In this document: one piece after another, positions 24,741 to 37,304 of the stretch | How positions within the stretch are numbered: position 1 is the first letter of the stretch | How the letters are laid out: each line of letters opens with the position of its first letter | From: Zhengitettix transpicula | Lineage: Eukaryota > Arthropoda > Insecta > Orthoptera > Tetrigidae | Reading direction: 5' to 3' | NCBI GenBank assembly: GCA_037074705.1 | Contig: CM073593.1 | Location: 21,580,001 to 21,644,000 of the forward strand | Length of the DNA: 64,000 nt | Notes under the pieces: model-generated | Seen by the model: the letters and a program-made list of their open reading frames with translations, nothing else | Told to the model about the DNA's origin: nothing | Database searches by the model: none | Made by a program: the position numbers and the translations under genes

Positions 24741-25714
24741 TTATATATAATGTAGTAAACAAATTGATTGAAAATGAAAAATCCCCAAGTTGGAGAGCCA
24801 AATAATGTGGTAAACACTTTTGATTAAATAAACAAAGGAAAGAAATTAAAACTAAACCTATATTTTAAAGATAACAGAGATTATTTATTTGACAAATTTG
24901 ATTTTCGTTGAATTTTCATTTTATATTTTTAAGTAAATGCCTCAGCTTTTAAAAGAAACTAAAATACAGGGCCTCTTATAGGACCACCATAAAGACAGTG
25001 AATTACAGTTTCCACCAAGTTACAAAAGCAACAATGAATTTAAATTTAAAATAACAAAAATTTATACCAACAACTAAAACCCTATAAAACTGAAAAGTTA
25101 TAGAAATCTGGCAAAGTTATAGAAATCTGGCGGTAAATAATATTTACGTAAGACTCACAGAAGAAAGTTTTTTTACGTACCATTCATTTAGAGGTGTTCT
25201 GGTTTGTGCACACGTGATTATTTAATTGTCATAAAACACTAATTTAATTAACAGGCCATAGAACTAATTTTATTTTCGTCTCACTTTCTAACGCTTTTGG
25301 CGCCTTTGTACTTTGCTGTCATAAGTATTGTCACATTCAGTTTTTCTGTAGAAAAATATTTAATAAAAAATTATGATATTCAGCCCATACTATGCTGAAT
25401 TCGACCACCACAGGCTCTCGCCGTGCTCCCATAGCACACATGACGTACTATTTTTCACAACATACTGCTCTCTGTTTTCTGACTGTACTGTACTTTGTTT
25501 CGTCAAGACTACCAAACACACACTCTTTCCTCTCTGAATATCTGAGCGTCTTATATGCGTTTTTCGTCAATACATCTAGCAACCATTACAGTGTCTGCAT
25601 TCGCGCGCCAAACAATGCTGTTCTTTACAATGCTCTGGCCTCAAAGTTGCGCCGCCAATAATAAAAGAAACTATTAATATTTCATTACATATTTGTAATC
25701 CCTTCACAATATAT
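24741..25714 (-). mobile_element. F2 element, copy 3 (full-length-looking)
   Basis: On the minus strand the left end is TATATTGTGAAGGGATTACA followed by AATATGTAATGAAAT. It matches the left part of the copy at 37302: GGCG..AACTTT.AGGCCAGAG, ACAGCATTGTTTGGCGCG. The right half matches both other copies through GAGGCC..ATAA and AAAGCTGAGGCATTTACTT. Length is about 0.97 kb. The 89-codon plus frame at 25392-25661 lies wholly inside and is not a gene. No transposase is encoded. Confidence 0.65.
25095..25131 (+). repeat. 18-bp tandem duplication
   Basis: AAAGTTATAGAAATCTGGC occurs twice head to tail inside the F2 copy. Confidence 0.8.
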
Positions 25715-27090
25715 TCTTTGCTTGAGAAAGAAAATTCTTACGGATAAACTTGTTATGGGATAGCTGTACTTTTTCTGAAACGACGTGGCAAACAAACGAC
25801 GTTACCCTGTTTAAATGCCGAGAACTCTTCATGCAGCAGTTGCATCCATATAAATTAAATATTTTGGGCCTTTAAGATAGTAATGGCGTCATATTTGTAT
25901 ATACTTATATCTAGTTTATTAAAAACAGTATAACATTACACAGTCCTTCAGAAAGTCCCGTACAGCTACTCCAGAATAACCGACAACGACTTTTGGATGT
26001 AGTTCTGTTACATGCATTCAAAGAGAAAGTGTTGCGTACAGGCCATGACAATAAAATAATAAATCTGGTCTTGTAGATTGTTCGAGTTAATTAGTAGCAG
26101 GACGCCATTGTGTAATCGGTCGAATCGAGAGTGTGTGACGTTTTCGGGCCAGGACAAAACGAGTTCGTTTCAAATTACTGAAGGCAATGGTGCGTGTTAT
26201 TATGCACAGAGCCTCTGCTCCTGTATAGTCAGAGTGGTTATGTTTCTACGATACTCATCATCTCCGACATGACAGACTCAGTAGGCCAGAAAAGTATAAA
26301 CCGGTACGTTTATGCGTGAAATGAAGCGAAACTTTGTTACGTTAAGTCGTTCCACGTCTTCAATAAGTCTTAATTATAATGTTCCGCTTAGATAATTACC
26401 TTCATAGAATATGTTTCAACTTTGAAAAAAAAACGGTTGCTTTAGAAGGGTATAAAAAGCTGGGTGACGGCCATTTGTCATAGTAGGAATTATATTTGTG
26501 ACACACATTTTTAGCAATAAAGACCTTGCGTTAGATTCACGCAAATATTAGAAATTTAGCTCACGGCCTGGTCAATATGGAAATTAGTTTGGAGACTCGA
26601 GAGTCGATTTTAAAAGTGGCTTTCAAATTCCGTTTTCAATTACTACTAACTACTATCGAGCTTGAGTTACTAAATTTCAGAAAAGCAATAATCAAACTAT
26701 CTTACTCTCGGCTATCACAATTGCTATACAATGTAAAGTGTTCTGTATCAAATCATATATATTATACATCTTATTCCACACCAAGCTGAGCTAATAACGA
26801 ATGAGGTATCTACGGAGCGATAAAACTTCAGTGTTGCTGTCTCAGTTATTATTTTATCTAATCTTCTTGCCCCTGCAAATAATTGTGATTAAATTTACGA
26901 AATTTACAGACTACAGAGCAATTTAAATTAACGAATTACATCGATCGCCAACATGATCGTAACATCCGACTAGCCGTGGCCGTTACTTGCAACCTTGAAA
27001 ATATTCATTCCAGTTATTTCTTGTTTAATTCCGTTCTCACTTACATGAACTCGGTGCCGTCACTATTAACCATCTTAGGTGGTTTTTTTT
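25715..27090. other. Intergenic DNA with a possible DNA-transposon terminus
   Basis: CCTTCAGAAAGTCCCGTACA at 25944-25963 resembles terminal sequences of some insect Tc/mariner-type elements. The following 300 bp is mixed in composition but has no transposase frame. Near 26451 a TATAAAA word and at 26516 an AATAAA word are spaced as in a small transcription unit, but no matching repeat copy was found. Confidence 0.3.
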
Positions 27091-27099
27091 ACTTCATCG

Positions 27100-27620
27100 G
27101 ACAATGATCTGAATTGAGTGGAAAGCACTTGGACAAGGGATTGCGACCTTCGCGCTCATCCCCCCTCGTATTCCAACTCTGTCTTTGCATCCTCTCTCCC
27201 TCGGGAGCCTGGTTATTAGAGCCTTCCTCCGCCGTCTGTCCACACAGATTACTGACAACACTCTTCTACAAATCCCTGTGCTGAGCATCATCCCTGCGCC
27301 CCATCCACTGCGTCCTTTTTCTTCTCCGGAAAAACTCAGTTCCCCCGCATTCCCCTCCTACTTCATCTACTGCGGCGAAAATTCTTGGCGATTCTTGCTC
27401 GATGGCTAGTATTTATTTCGTTGTAAAAGGCTGAGTAGCTTGATGTCATACATTTCAATAAGCAAGCTGTAAATTTTTGTCGCGGAGATTAAGTCAGGCT
27501 GATTACGTTTTTTTTACTGGCGCTGTAACATCTTCGTCATTATCAGAGGAAAGGCTCATTTCCTGCCCAACAGCATCTGTGTAAAAATACGCCTCTGCTG
27601 GTTAATGGGAAAATGCGAGA
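27100..27620. other. Pyrimidine-rich low-AT island
   Basis: The block is rich in CCTCTCCC-type words followed by mixed sequence (GGCGCTGTAACATC, CTGCCCAACAGC). Opposed short frames (65 and 74 codons) show no domain. It is unique within the window. Confidence 0.3.
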
Positions 27621-29291
27621 TCCATATCTAAATAATACAGTATTAAAACACCAATTTCTGCACATTCGTTTTACAATAAGCATATTCATGGGAACGAATC
27701 AAATGTAAAAACGTATCGAGATATGGTTAAATTTACGTACATAATTTATAGAATTGATTATAGCCTATATGTATGAAAATATTGTAAGTTATAATGAATT
27801 AGCAATATAAAATGTCTAGCTCCTACTACAATTCAAAAACGTATATATGTATTTGTGGGTGTGTTGTGTTTAATTGACGAACTATCAAAATGTTTTCTAG
27901 CGTGAACGTCGAATTAAACAACAAAAGTTTAAGACTTACGCATGTAACTGTTGCGAAATACATATACTTACCTATTACATACTAATTAATTCCTAGTAAT
28001 TGGAGGAATGTTATATCTAGCTCTTTACTTTCACTAACAACGAATTATAATTACCAATATTTTTTATTAGTACAATTAGCAGCCATTCATCTAAATTGTG
28101 GTTGTTACACAATAGTTTTAATGCATCAGTTTTTTTAAAAATGAAAACTTTACGTCTGTTTTAAAAATTAATAATGAGAAAAATAGACAAATACAGACAG
28201 ATTAATTTATCTTGTCTACTATTCAGTAGGTCTTTATGTTCTTCTCAAATTTCCAAAATTATTTATGGAACTTCTTATATATTTTAGTGGAACTTACTAT
28301 TTATGGCGATAATTTATTCTTACATTTTGAAATCTGAGCATTTTTGCACTCCGTTTCTGTTTTCCTCGTCTATTTCACAGCTGTGTTGGATAATAAATTT
28401 TACTGCCCATTTACATATTGTTTTCAGTTGTGCAAAAAGCTTATGAATATGCGTAATGAAACCGTCTCCGTCTTCTATACGGAGGCATATTTCATGTTTT
28501 TTTACGCAACCACTAGACAATACTCGTGCCTGTAAACAGTATATTTCACGATATGATAACAGTATTTTGAGCTTATGTTATCTGTAAATGCGTTCTGAGC
28601 ATTTGTCAATACCACGACTAGATGACCGGGCTCCTTGTGCAGTGCAATAAAGATGATTAAACGGACAGAGCAGTTCTACTGTCTCAAATAACAAAACTGT
28701 TTTTAGTCCAGGAGGCTTGGAACGTCCCTCCCGAAGCTTTTCATGTGTGTTTTGTTATTTTTGTTGTCTCCGAACGGGAGAAAGTGAGAAGCTGAGTCCC
28801 ATCTGCCCGAGCCGTGATTTGTTGTGGGCACGTAGGCGCCGGAAGTGAGCACACGGCAGGTACCTGGCCACGATTTATGACAGCTGGACACTTGCCATTC
28901 GCCTGTTCTTGTCCCTAAATTACAGACACTTTCGGCCGTGAGTAATTACACACACACCGAGTGAATATTTCAAAATCTTTGCATTCATTCTCATACGTAA
29001 GGAATACAATCAAGAAAAAATGTCTCTGTACCTGGAAAAGTATTATTTTAATTGAAACTGTGATATACAAATGACTTCCAGAATCAAACTCTAAATGTCT
29101 TCTTCTTGTAAGTGTCACTAGTATATTAATAAAAAATAATAATACTTCATAACAGACAGTTGCAATAAACACTACTATTTTATTGATTTATATAAACGGA
29201 CTAAGCAAAAAAAATTCTATAATGCTTTAAATAAAGACAAATTGTAACTGAGGCACGGTCAAACAAAATTATTAAGTTTGCCACTGTACAA

Positions 29292-29292
<1 letters not shown>
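27621..29292. other. AT-rich intergenic DNA, no gene supported
   Basis: A richer patch at 28720-28900 contains GTAGGCGCCGG and GGTACCTGGCC. No family was recognised. Confidence 0.5.
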
Positions 29293-29332
<40 letters not shown>

Positions 29333-30363
29333 AATGATTAAAATAAGATAAATAAATCAATTGATTGCCCACGTTGTTGCCAAAATGTAATAATTAACTA
29401 GTATCTAATTAATTAAACAAATTATTTTAAAAAATTATTTCCATGATTTTAACTCAATAGTTAGCTTATGAAACAATTTTATTTATTTTTTACTTAAAGA
29501 GAAGCATTTCAAAATAATTACGACATTCTTAGAACTTTACAAGACAATTGAATTTTATTCAGTTGAAAATTACAACATTTTTAAATGAGATTAATTACAT
29601 TTAAAGTTTTTCAATGTTTATAGATTTTACAAATCTTTTCTCAGGGGCATTTATCTGGGCCTTCTAAGTAAAGAAACAACCTTTATATTTACGTGGAACA
29701 ATCAAATTCCTTTATAAACTAAGAAGTTAAACAATCAAACAAAACGAGAAAGCGAAATCTGACGACTTTACCTTTAATTATCGTTTACAAAACTTGATTA
29801 AATTTGTTTGTACTTACAACACATTGGCTGGTACCAGGCTTAACTCTCTTGGGCTATGGCTCACCTCACTATTCACACTATAAGGCCATGAAATCACTGA
29901 ATTTACACTTGATTAAACAAAAACACGGTCGTAACTTTCGAGTCTCTCCTCTGGGAATTGGAAACCGCTGCTTCTTCTGCATTATTAGTTGGACAGACTG
30001 TTACAAAATTGTCTCTCTGTGGAGTTGATGACGGTCATGGTACTTATAGAAATTTATTTGTGGCGCTATTTATTAGGTTACTCCTTGCAGTTTGATGAGT
30101 TATATGTCCAAAATTTTATACTCAAATTTAAAACTTGTAACCTTTCCGGTCATATCTATATGCCTGCCACGCTGTTCGTTGTCCGTCTTTCAATTTCCGA
30201 CTTTCACACCCGACTTGACTTCCAACACCCGACTGACTGTTTCAGAAAGTGCTCGCGGCCAAACAAATCTCGCCTATGCATTGTCGCCTTTGAAAATTTG
30301 TAACCGCTAACAATCCACCTTAACTATCCAATTATTAAAATCATTAATGGCGTTAGTTAGTAT

Positions 30364-30394
<31 letters not shown>
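29293..30394 (+). mobile_element. F1-D: (TA)n-flanked repeat element
   Basis: A long TA tract (about 29293-29330) leads into TTGTAATGATTAAAATAAG, and the right end TTAGTTAGTATTACTATATA passes into a second TA tract (30368-30394). Internal landmarks shared with F1-C and F1-E are CTCAGGGGCATTTATCTGGG, AAACAACCTTTATATT, AAATCTGACGACTTTACC, GGCTGGTACCAGGC and ACAATCCACCTTAA. Three short frames over 29804-30310 overlap each other inside the element and are not counted as genes. Confidence 0.7.
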
Positions 30395-31063
30395 ATCTTG
30401 GCAGTTGTTTTCATCACCCCTACCTACCAGAAACTTAAGTTCGCCGTCCAGATGGGCTCTGGCCATCAACAGACAACAACCTCTAAACTCAAGCTGACCA
30501 ATCTGGTCGTCTGTAAATTTGGCTGCCGGACACCGAAATCAGACAGCTGTAAAGATACTTGAGATTTTTAATCCAGTGTCCGTCATTTCGTTTCCGCACG
30601 ACAATTCAATCGATTAAAAAATATATACGACTCCGTCAGTCAAAATCTTGTTTCCCATTTTTTTCTCCGATCGACAATTAATTTTATTATAGGCACCAAC
30701 TGACGAAGTAGTCCAAAGATAACAATGCCTCACCTCGGGAAAAATATCTCCGAATACATATAAATTCTGTTGTTTCTACGTTATGAATCATTACAGATCC
30801 TAAAAAGAGAAACTGACATTATAACTAAACTACTATAACTTTAATCGTGAAATTTTATGAACGCGAAGATTTTTATTACGATATACGATAGAAATGATTT
30901 TTAAATAATTGAGAATTGAAGGAAATCAGAGACATTTCAAGAATAAAAATTGCATAAAAATAGATCATTTTAAGAATATTCGTCAAGAACTCGTCAAGAA
31001 CCATGTTTCTAGGCCGAAATAAAATTGAAAATAATGAATACGAGGAATAAAGGTAATATAAAT
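30395..31063. other. AT-rich intergenic DNA, nothing recognised
   Basis: No supported feature. The last 40 bp form the T-rich tail of the class A repeat that follows. Confidence 0.5.
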
Positions 31064-31104
31064 ATCACACAACGTTTCTGGGATCCTTGTCTCGTTCGTC
31101 AGGT
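31064..31104 (-). repeat. Dispersed repeat with hammerhead-like core (class A, decayed)
   Basis: On the minus strand CTGACGA is followed by a CAAGGATCC-containing loop region and GAAACGTTGTGTG. The 3' tail (ATATTTATATTACC) resembles that of the copy at 63169. Stem II pairs poorly here, so this copy is probably dead. Confidence 0.45.
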
Positions 31105-31618
31105 GCTAAGAAGAGCTTAGATTTATATTTTTAAATATTATTTGGTATAAATTTGTGGTTAGGAGTTTTTTTTGGTAAATTTAAATTGATAACTTTACGA
31201 TTGGTAACATTAATTATTAAATTAAAAATTTATGATTAGATTTTAAATATTATATCTTTTTATACAATTAATTGTTCCTTTAAACATTTAAGACAGAATA
31301 ATACTGTTGTTTTTCGTGTGGGTTTCAAATAAAAATAATGTTTATCCTTTTAGTTAAATTTTTTACAATATAAGTCATATAAAATATTTGAAATATTATA
31401 TTGTTTGTTCTTTATACATCTGTCCTGACAAAATTATATTCTTTTTTCTTTTTCATATATTTTTTATTTCTTAAATTTGTCGTTAAAATTTAAAATTGTC
31501 ATATTTAAGTTTAAATTTAAAATGTTTGATTGTATGTTTCCTTCACCTATTTAAATTTTGCCTCTTCGGTAACCTGATTTATTTTTTATTTCTAAATCTA
31601 AATAAAATGAAGTTGTAA
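31105..31618. other. Very AT-rich stretch
   Basis: Nearly all A and T with long T runs. No coding or structural signal could be supported. Confidence 0.5.
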
Positions 31619-31840
31619 AAAATTTATTACGCTATTTAAAACATAATATTTAACAGACACAACGTTTAGTCCCCGTCTGGGACCTTTTCAGGTGTATAAT
31701 TAAAATTCAATTTATAGTAAGAAAATTTAGATTGACATATTACCTAATAATAAATTATAACTGAAATTTAATTGTGCACTTAAACAGGGATTAAACGTTG
31801 TGTCTGTTAAATTTAATGTTTTAAATATAATATAAATTTT
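31619..31840. repeat. Near-palindromic element with hammerhead-like arm
   Basis: The left arm (31619-31720) and the reverse complement of the right arm (about 31752-31840) share TTTAAAACAT, then TTAACAGACACAACGTTTA, then TCCC. The left arm, read on the minus strand, has CTGAAAA, GTCCC pairing with GGGAC around AGAC, then TAAACGTTGTGTC. This is a hammerhead-like order with altered core bases. The right arm keeps TTAAACGTTGTGTC but has lost most of the hairpin. Confidence 0.6.
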
Positions 31841-32640
31841 TCTGAGTAATATGCTGGTGTTTCTAATATTTAATTTAAAAAGAAATTAGATTATTGCAAT
31901 TGTTAAAATCTCGTTGTGTATAACAATAAAATTGTATAATTACTTATGTAATATTTTCTGTTACCATAGAAACATAATATTCTTAGCCAACCTCATGAAT
32001 ACAAATATTTGCGGAGACGTTTAATTTTAATTATATAAAATTTTTTGATTGATTATTAAGTCTGTTAAACCAGTCGATAGAAATATACCTTATTATTAAA
32101 GAAGCCCACATAAATAGAAAATATTTTTATATGTTATTAATTAGATAATTGTTGTAGGCCGATTACGGTATATATGTGACAAAATTTTTAAATAATTTCA
32201 TAAATTAGATAATTTGGTTTAGTTTAACATAATACATTACCTAGTAATTTGTATTTATTTGTTAAATATCATAGGGTATTTTGATACTAGAGCAAAAACT
32301 TGTGGTGAATTTTTACCTAGAAATTTTATATTATATTGTGTGCATGAAAAACTACATTAATAAAACTTGGGAAAATAAATCCTATGCATGTCTGATAAGT
32401 ACGTATGGCTTACTATTCATCGAAATTTTAAACCTTAAACACAAAGGTTCAGCGATGATTGTGAACAACAAAAAAAACTCCCTTTTAGTGACAATGGAGT
32501 AGAACCCTCTGCCCTTTTTTTTTACTTCGGAGAGTGGGGAGAGGGCGCAAAACAATAAAAAGTGTTGCAATTCTCCCTTTAATGTATATATACCCTCTAA
32601 CGAAGTCGGAGTAATACGAATCACTTCGACGCATTTTCTA
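31841..32640. other. AT-rich intergenic DNA, nothing recognised
   Basis: Opposed frames at 32281-32660 show no domain. Confidence 0.5.
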
Positions 32641-33220
32641 CTTAGCGATACTAATGCCATTACAAATGAGCTCGCAGAGGGAAGGGTTAACTACCCCATT
32701 AGCGGCAGTTGTTTGCACAGGGCATATGAATAACTCAATCGCCCCCTATAAAGATGCATTGGTAGCGCCTCCGGGGAACAATGTGGTGACCTCGTGAATT
32801 ATTCTCTTTGAGGCGTTGTGCACTTTGGTGACTGCAGAAAGGCAGAGGAGGGGACTAATATCCCTCGCAGTGGAAGCATAAGTTCATAGACAGCGAGCGA
32901 AATTAGATGGGAGGGAGAGCATATTGGAAGAAATTTGATTTCTTAAGAAAATAGGATTCAGATTTTATTTGACAATACGGAAAGAAAAACAAACACACGC
33001 AAACACGACACGTGGAAGAGTTCACATCCGATCAAAATTGTGCTGCGCTGCTCAACTGAAGTTTTCCTCCCCAGCAAATCATCTCTACTGTATTTTGCAG
33101 TTACAATTGATAGATTAAATGCTGCAGAACTTCTTAATTTAAGATGTAACTCGCAATCGCCTTAGTCACGAAGTATAATGAAAGACCTCATGTAGGTTCG
33201 TAGTTGAATAAAGCTTGTGA
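32641..33220. other. Mixed-composition stretch
   Basis: 32640-32900 is less AT-rich (TTAGCGGCAGTTGTTTGC, GGTAGCGCCTCCGGGG) and unique in the window. No gene is supported. Confidence 0.3.
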
Positions 33221-33369
33221 GAGGTGAACCTTTCCAATGAGGAGGTTACCTTTGGGGATGCATTCACTTTTCTCTGGTTATTTGAACTAAGGTTCCCACA
33301 AGCCGAGGCACCTCGGCCTGTTTTGAGAGGTATATGTTCCGGGGTCGCAGACCTTGGGAATATGGTAAG

Positions 33370-33720
33370 AGTTGTCCGCTATTCCTATTGGAATAGTCGG
33401 CCAGCTGCCTTCTAACTAGTCAAGGCACGGACAGGGAAATACTGCGACCCAACAGCAAACCCCTCTCCCGCCATCGGAATGGCGTGGGACAAGTACCTAC
33501 TGCCCGAGCTACCTGATGCAGGTTTTTCTTGGGTTTTCCCTGCGCCATATAGGTGAATTTGCGGGTAGGATCCTTAAAAATACAGCCCGGGAGCCCTAGT
33601 TAACCCTTGGCTACCTTTCCCTACCTTTCCGCATGCCCCCTTTCAGTCCTTTTCCTATGCTGTAAGACTATGTGGGTTGCCCTATACATAACCTGTCTAC
33701 ATCTTCTTAGTTGAATGAAC
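33370..33720 (-). repeat. R3 dispersed repeat, copy 2
   Basis: The reverse complement aligns with copies 1 and 3: AAGGATCCTACCCGCAAATT, CATCAGGTAGCTCGGGCAG, TACTTGTCCCACGCCATTCC, GGCAGCTGGCCGACTATTCC. It extends upstream through AACTAGGGCTCCC and TATAGGGCAACCCACA, matching copy 1. The GC-rich region at 33225-33370 is contiguous but has no partner elsewhere, so the element may be longer on this side. A short CTACCTTTCC direct duplication lies at 33611-33630. Confidence 0.65.
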
Positions 33721-34311
33721 GAAACGTATCCAGAGCTGAAATATTTTAACAAACGGAAAAATATATTTAATCACTTGTTCCTGCTATTTCAGAAAGGTGT
33801 AACAACTCAAGCAAGTGTTGAAAACTGTTGGCGATGGAGTATTAATCCTCGCAGAGGCATTTAACGTGTATTTTTCATTTTTTAACACGAATTTTAAGGG
33901 AGGTAACGATGAAAATAATGATAAAACTAATAACCTTCGCAATAACTTAAAACCGAACTGAAATAACAAAATAATAATAAACAGAGACAGGAATAAGCAA
34001 AAAAAAATTAACTAAGGCGCTTAAGTGAGTGAAGCATCGGGTAATACGAAAAATTATTCGTTGTCAGGGAAAGAGAATTTATTCATTTAGCAAGAAAGTC
34101 TGAAAAAACAAATAATGCTAGCGTTGATTAACACAGGCTAAAGCTAAACCGGTTGCGATACCGTATTTTCCCAATTAAACGAGAGCAAAGAACTTATCGT
34201 TTATAAATTTCTTTCAACTGGCGTAGTTCCAAGTTTCACTTGAATTGTAATGGAGATCTACGTATTATATAAAATTCATTTAAAATTATTATACATAATA
34301 TTAAATCGCCG
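33721..34311. other. AT-rich intergenic DNA, nothing recognised
   Basis: No supported feature. Confidence 0.5.
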
Positions 34312-34470
34312 GTCTGCTGTGGTGTAGTGGTCAGCGTCCACAACTCACGTCACAGAGGTCCCGGGGTCGACGAATCACTTGTGCTCATCATGGTCAGAAA
34401 ACTGAAGGAGAATCGACACTCTGACCACGTGTCCGGAATGTGTCATGTAAGATGGAGTCGCCCCGGTAGG
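34312..34470 (+). repeat. tRNA-derived SINE
   Basis: TGTGGTGTAGTGGTCAGCGT (34318-34337) is a good A-box-type tRNA head, followed after about 30 bp by a B-box-like GGTCCCGGGGTCGACGAAT. The tRNA part runs into an unrelated body, and no acceptor stem is closed. The head is close to that of the minus-strand SINE at 9615-9765, so both may belong to one family. Confidence 0.6.
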
Positions 34471-34479
34471 TCAATGAAT

Positions 34480-34720
34480 ATTAAAGAATTTTTTGGAACC
34501 CAATCAATCGAAATATTGGAAGTATATACAATGAGATATATCAAAATATTAAAGGTTTATAAAGAAATTTTATATTATATTTAGGTCTCACCTTCTTTTT
34601 GTAATCTGATGAAGTCCCAAATTAAGGACGAAACGTAGTAATATATAGTTATATTTGTATCAAGTGCATTGTTAATTAATAAACCTTTTACGGCTGTTGG
34701 GTCATTATATTTATGACCTA
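34480..34720 (+). repeat. Dispersed repeat ending in hammerhead-like motif (class B)
   Basis: CTGATGA, AGTCC, an eight-base loop, GGAC and GAAACGTAGT run from 34606 to 34639. The core words are intact and stem II is a perfect GTCC/GGAC hairpin, apart from one extra A at its base. The GGACGAAACGTAGT side links it to the copies at 38982, 44355, 57571, 60799, 63640 and 63815. This is the best-preserved class B motif in the window. No retroelement protein is nearby. Confidence 0.55.
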
Positions 34721-34959
34721 TCACAGTAGATTTAGCGAAACCTTGAGCAGCCTTAATCTAGTGCTGGGAAAGCAGAACTTGTTAGAAATAATCCACGTGA
34801 GTCTACTTTGGATTATCTAAGCTAAGTAGTTGATCCAATGAGACAACGGTGTTCCCTAATAAGAACTAAAACGTATTTATTGTATTTGATTCACCTCACT
34901 TTATGGAGAAATTAATTGAAGAACTATAGCACTTAAATTAAAGTTGATTACCGAAAATT

Positions 34960-35260
34960 ATGGTATAGCTGGAAAAACATCCCTAATGAGCCGGCTTAGA
35001 TTTTTGCCCCCGCCCCCCTCTCCCCATCTCTCGCCTACAGTTTCCTCTCGAAGGCCTCCTACACCAGGGCACGTCGCAATGTGTCACCAAATTGCGGCCA
35101 TCCATCTTGCCAGTCATGAATGCGGTTCCAGCCTGTCAGCGAACCTCGCTTGTTCTCCTAGCAATCAATTTGCTGTTGCCGCTATTGGAAATTCCTCTCC
35201 GTCACAATACGGCCAGTTCCCATGCATTTCACTCTTACCCATATCAGAAAATATCAGCGT
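34960..35260. other. Pyrimidine-rich low-AT island
   Basis: It starts with CCCCCGCCCCCCTCTCCCC and continues as mixed unique-looking sequence. A 112-codon plus frame (34944-35282) is proline/serine rich because of this composition and has no domain. Confidence 0.35.
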
Positions 35261-36429
35261 CAAATCCTCTCCTATTATTTAATTTACTTCAACTCTGGAG
35301 AGGTCGTTGCTCTTGCGTAACTTTATGATTAATTAATTACCTAAATATTAATAGCATTATATCTATTTATGCACAACGACAGAAGTCATAACAGTTAACT
35401 TTCATTCCGAATAAAACATTTGGAAAAATAATTTTTAATCGTGGTTTCTAATTAAATCAACCGTAACGGCATCAAATTATAATTGTACAATAAAAGCAGA
35501 AGATCCATCAAGTTTTTCATACCGTGATGTGGTAACTGGTCTTCTTTCTTCGTGAGAACTAACAGAGAATATTCTAAATGTTTCGGACAGAATGCCCACT
35601 TTGATTTATTCTCAGTCCAGTGATGTTCACAATGATGAAGATTTATTTCTGTAATTTAAAGTTTACATTGTAATACATTCATGTTAGCTAAAAATTTACT
35701 AAAATAATTTTCTAAAAAGGGAGACTTTAAAATAATTTTGCTCACATTTCTGAATAACCAACGTCGGTAAAAATTTTAAATACATATACCATTTTTTATA
35801 ATATAATTTTTAGAACGAGTCCGTCACAGTTAAATATCTGGCACATGACATAGAATTATTGCATAGTAAATTAATGAGGCGTCGTAGAAGTATAATATAG
35901 TGGGTTCAAAACTTCCACAATTCAAAGGCCCAGGGGAAAAAAACTACAGCAGACATGAAAATGAAATTAAACCACACGCTAAAGCATCTCAAAGAGTTTA
36001 TTTAATAATTATTCCAGCGACTTCGTTTGTATGCTTACAATGTGAAAATTCTGCAACATTTGATCCTTTTATCATTTGAAATGTGGGAGGTTTGAACGGG
36101 ACATCTTGTGTATTACGTTTTCTGTATAGCTCATGCATCTAATAAAAAAAACTTGCAGTACCATTCAGGTACAGATATATGATTTTTTTGACATATTAAC
36201 ATCTGCGGCTGTATAATCGTACCACAATTACGTTTGGTTCCAAGTTGTTCCTGTTGAAAGAATATGATCAACTGATACGTGATCATCTTTGCAGAAGAGC
36301 CCACAGAATCAAAGTAGTGTCGTTTTTCTTTAAGTATTATTCAAATTAGCTGCAGAGGTCTGATTAACTGCGAAAACGTGGGTTATGTATTGAACAAATG
36401 TTATTTACAAGAATAGAATGCATCAAGTG
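35261..36429. other. AT-rich intergenic DNA, nothing recognised
   Basis: No supported feature. Confidence 0.5.
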
Positions 36430-36955
36430 ATCGTCGTCGTTTGTGGTGTCGGAAGTAGCACGTTGACTGTCATGGCGCTGGTGGGCAAGACCGATGAAGG
36501 CGTCAGGTGTGGTCGTCTCCCAGAGACAATGCCCCACCACTAATGGATATTGTACGCTATTGGTTAATGTAGTGTGATCATCATTGGAGGCCCGGGGGCT
36601 TTAAAATGCAGGGACCGAACGCGTTCAAAAGGAGAAGATAAAAGCTCACATTGACGCTACATGTATAGACTGGCGCTCGTTAATGCCCTGTGTGGTGAGA
36701 TAATTCTCGTGGTGCCGGGGCAATTATTGTAAAGTTGCGGATAATGGCGCCGCGACAAGAGACGCTTGTCACACGGGGTGATTGATGAGGAAGCTATAAT
36801 ACTGCCGCCCCACCACCATCACAGAACGGCGGTAAACAGGAGCAATGGCGAGCCTAGTAACGCCAAAACTCAAGTTCCTATAGCGCCTGAGCCGACAATG
36901 GTGATTCTTAAGTTAGCGCCTTATGGGTACAGGATGATTGGAAAACTTTAGATTG
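36430..36955. other. Low-AT unique-looking island, possible regulatory DNA
   Basis: About 500 bp of mixed composition with many ordered-looking words (ATGGCGCTGGTGGGC, GGAGGCCCGGGGGCTTTAAA, GATAATGGCGCCGCGAC, CAATTATTGTAAAG). There is no sustained reading frame and no matching repeat in the window. It is one of the strongest candidates here for conserved non-coding sequence, by appearance only. Confidence 0.35.
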
Positions 36956-37248
36956 AAAAAACTTAAGAGGTATAAACAACACTTATTTTTTTTAATACTC
37001 AGATAAACAAGAAGTTACTATGTTGATCAGAAAACGCTGTAGTACATTGCTACTACTTCGTGTTTTCCTCGGGGACGACCAAGTTGTGGTGAGTGACGTA
37101 TCTTATTCTGAATTGTTCATAAATAAACATAATAAACATGAGAAATAGTTAATTAATTAAGAAGGATTAAAATGGAGATAAATCGTTGAGAATTGTTTAT
37201 TTGCGCTGGCCCGTAATATAAAATAGACAATTTAACAATTCTATTTAA

Positions 37249-37251
<3 letters not shown>

Positions 37252-37301
<50 letters not shown>
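37252..37301. repeat. (TA)n microsatellite at left edge of F2 copy 1
   Basis: An uninterrupted run of about 25 TA units that ends exactly where the F2 left end begins. Confidence 0.95.

Positions 37302-37304
<3 letters not shown>

Noticed and set aside
26451..26521. TATAAAA and AATAAA spaced like an LTR or small transcription unit
   Set aside because: Both words are common in AT-rich DNA, and no paired repeat or primer-binding site was found.
34944..35282. 112-codon proline/serine-rich frame
   Set aside because: It is explained by the pyrimidine-rich composition of the stretch.
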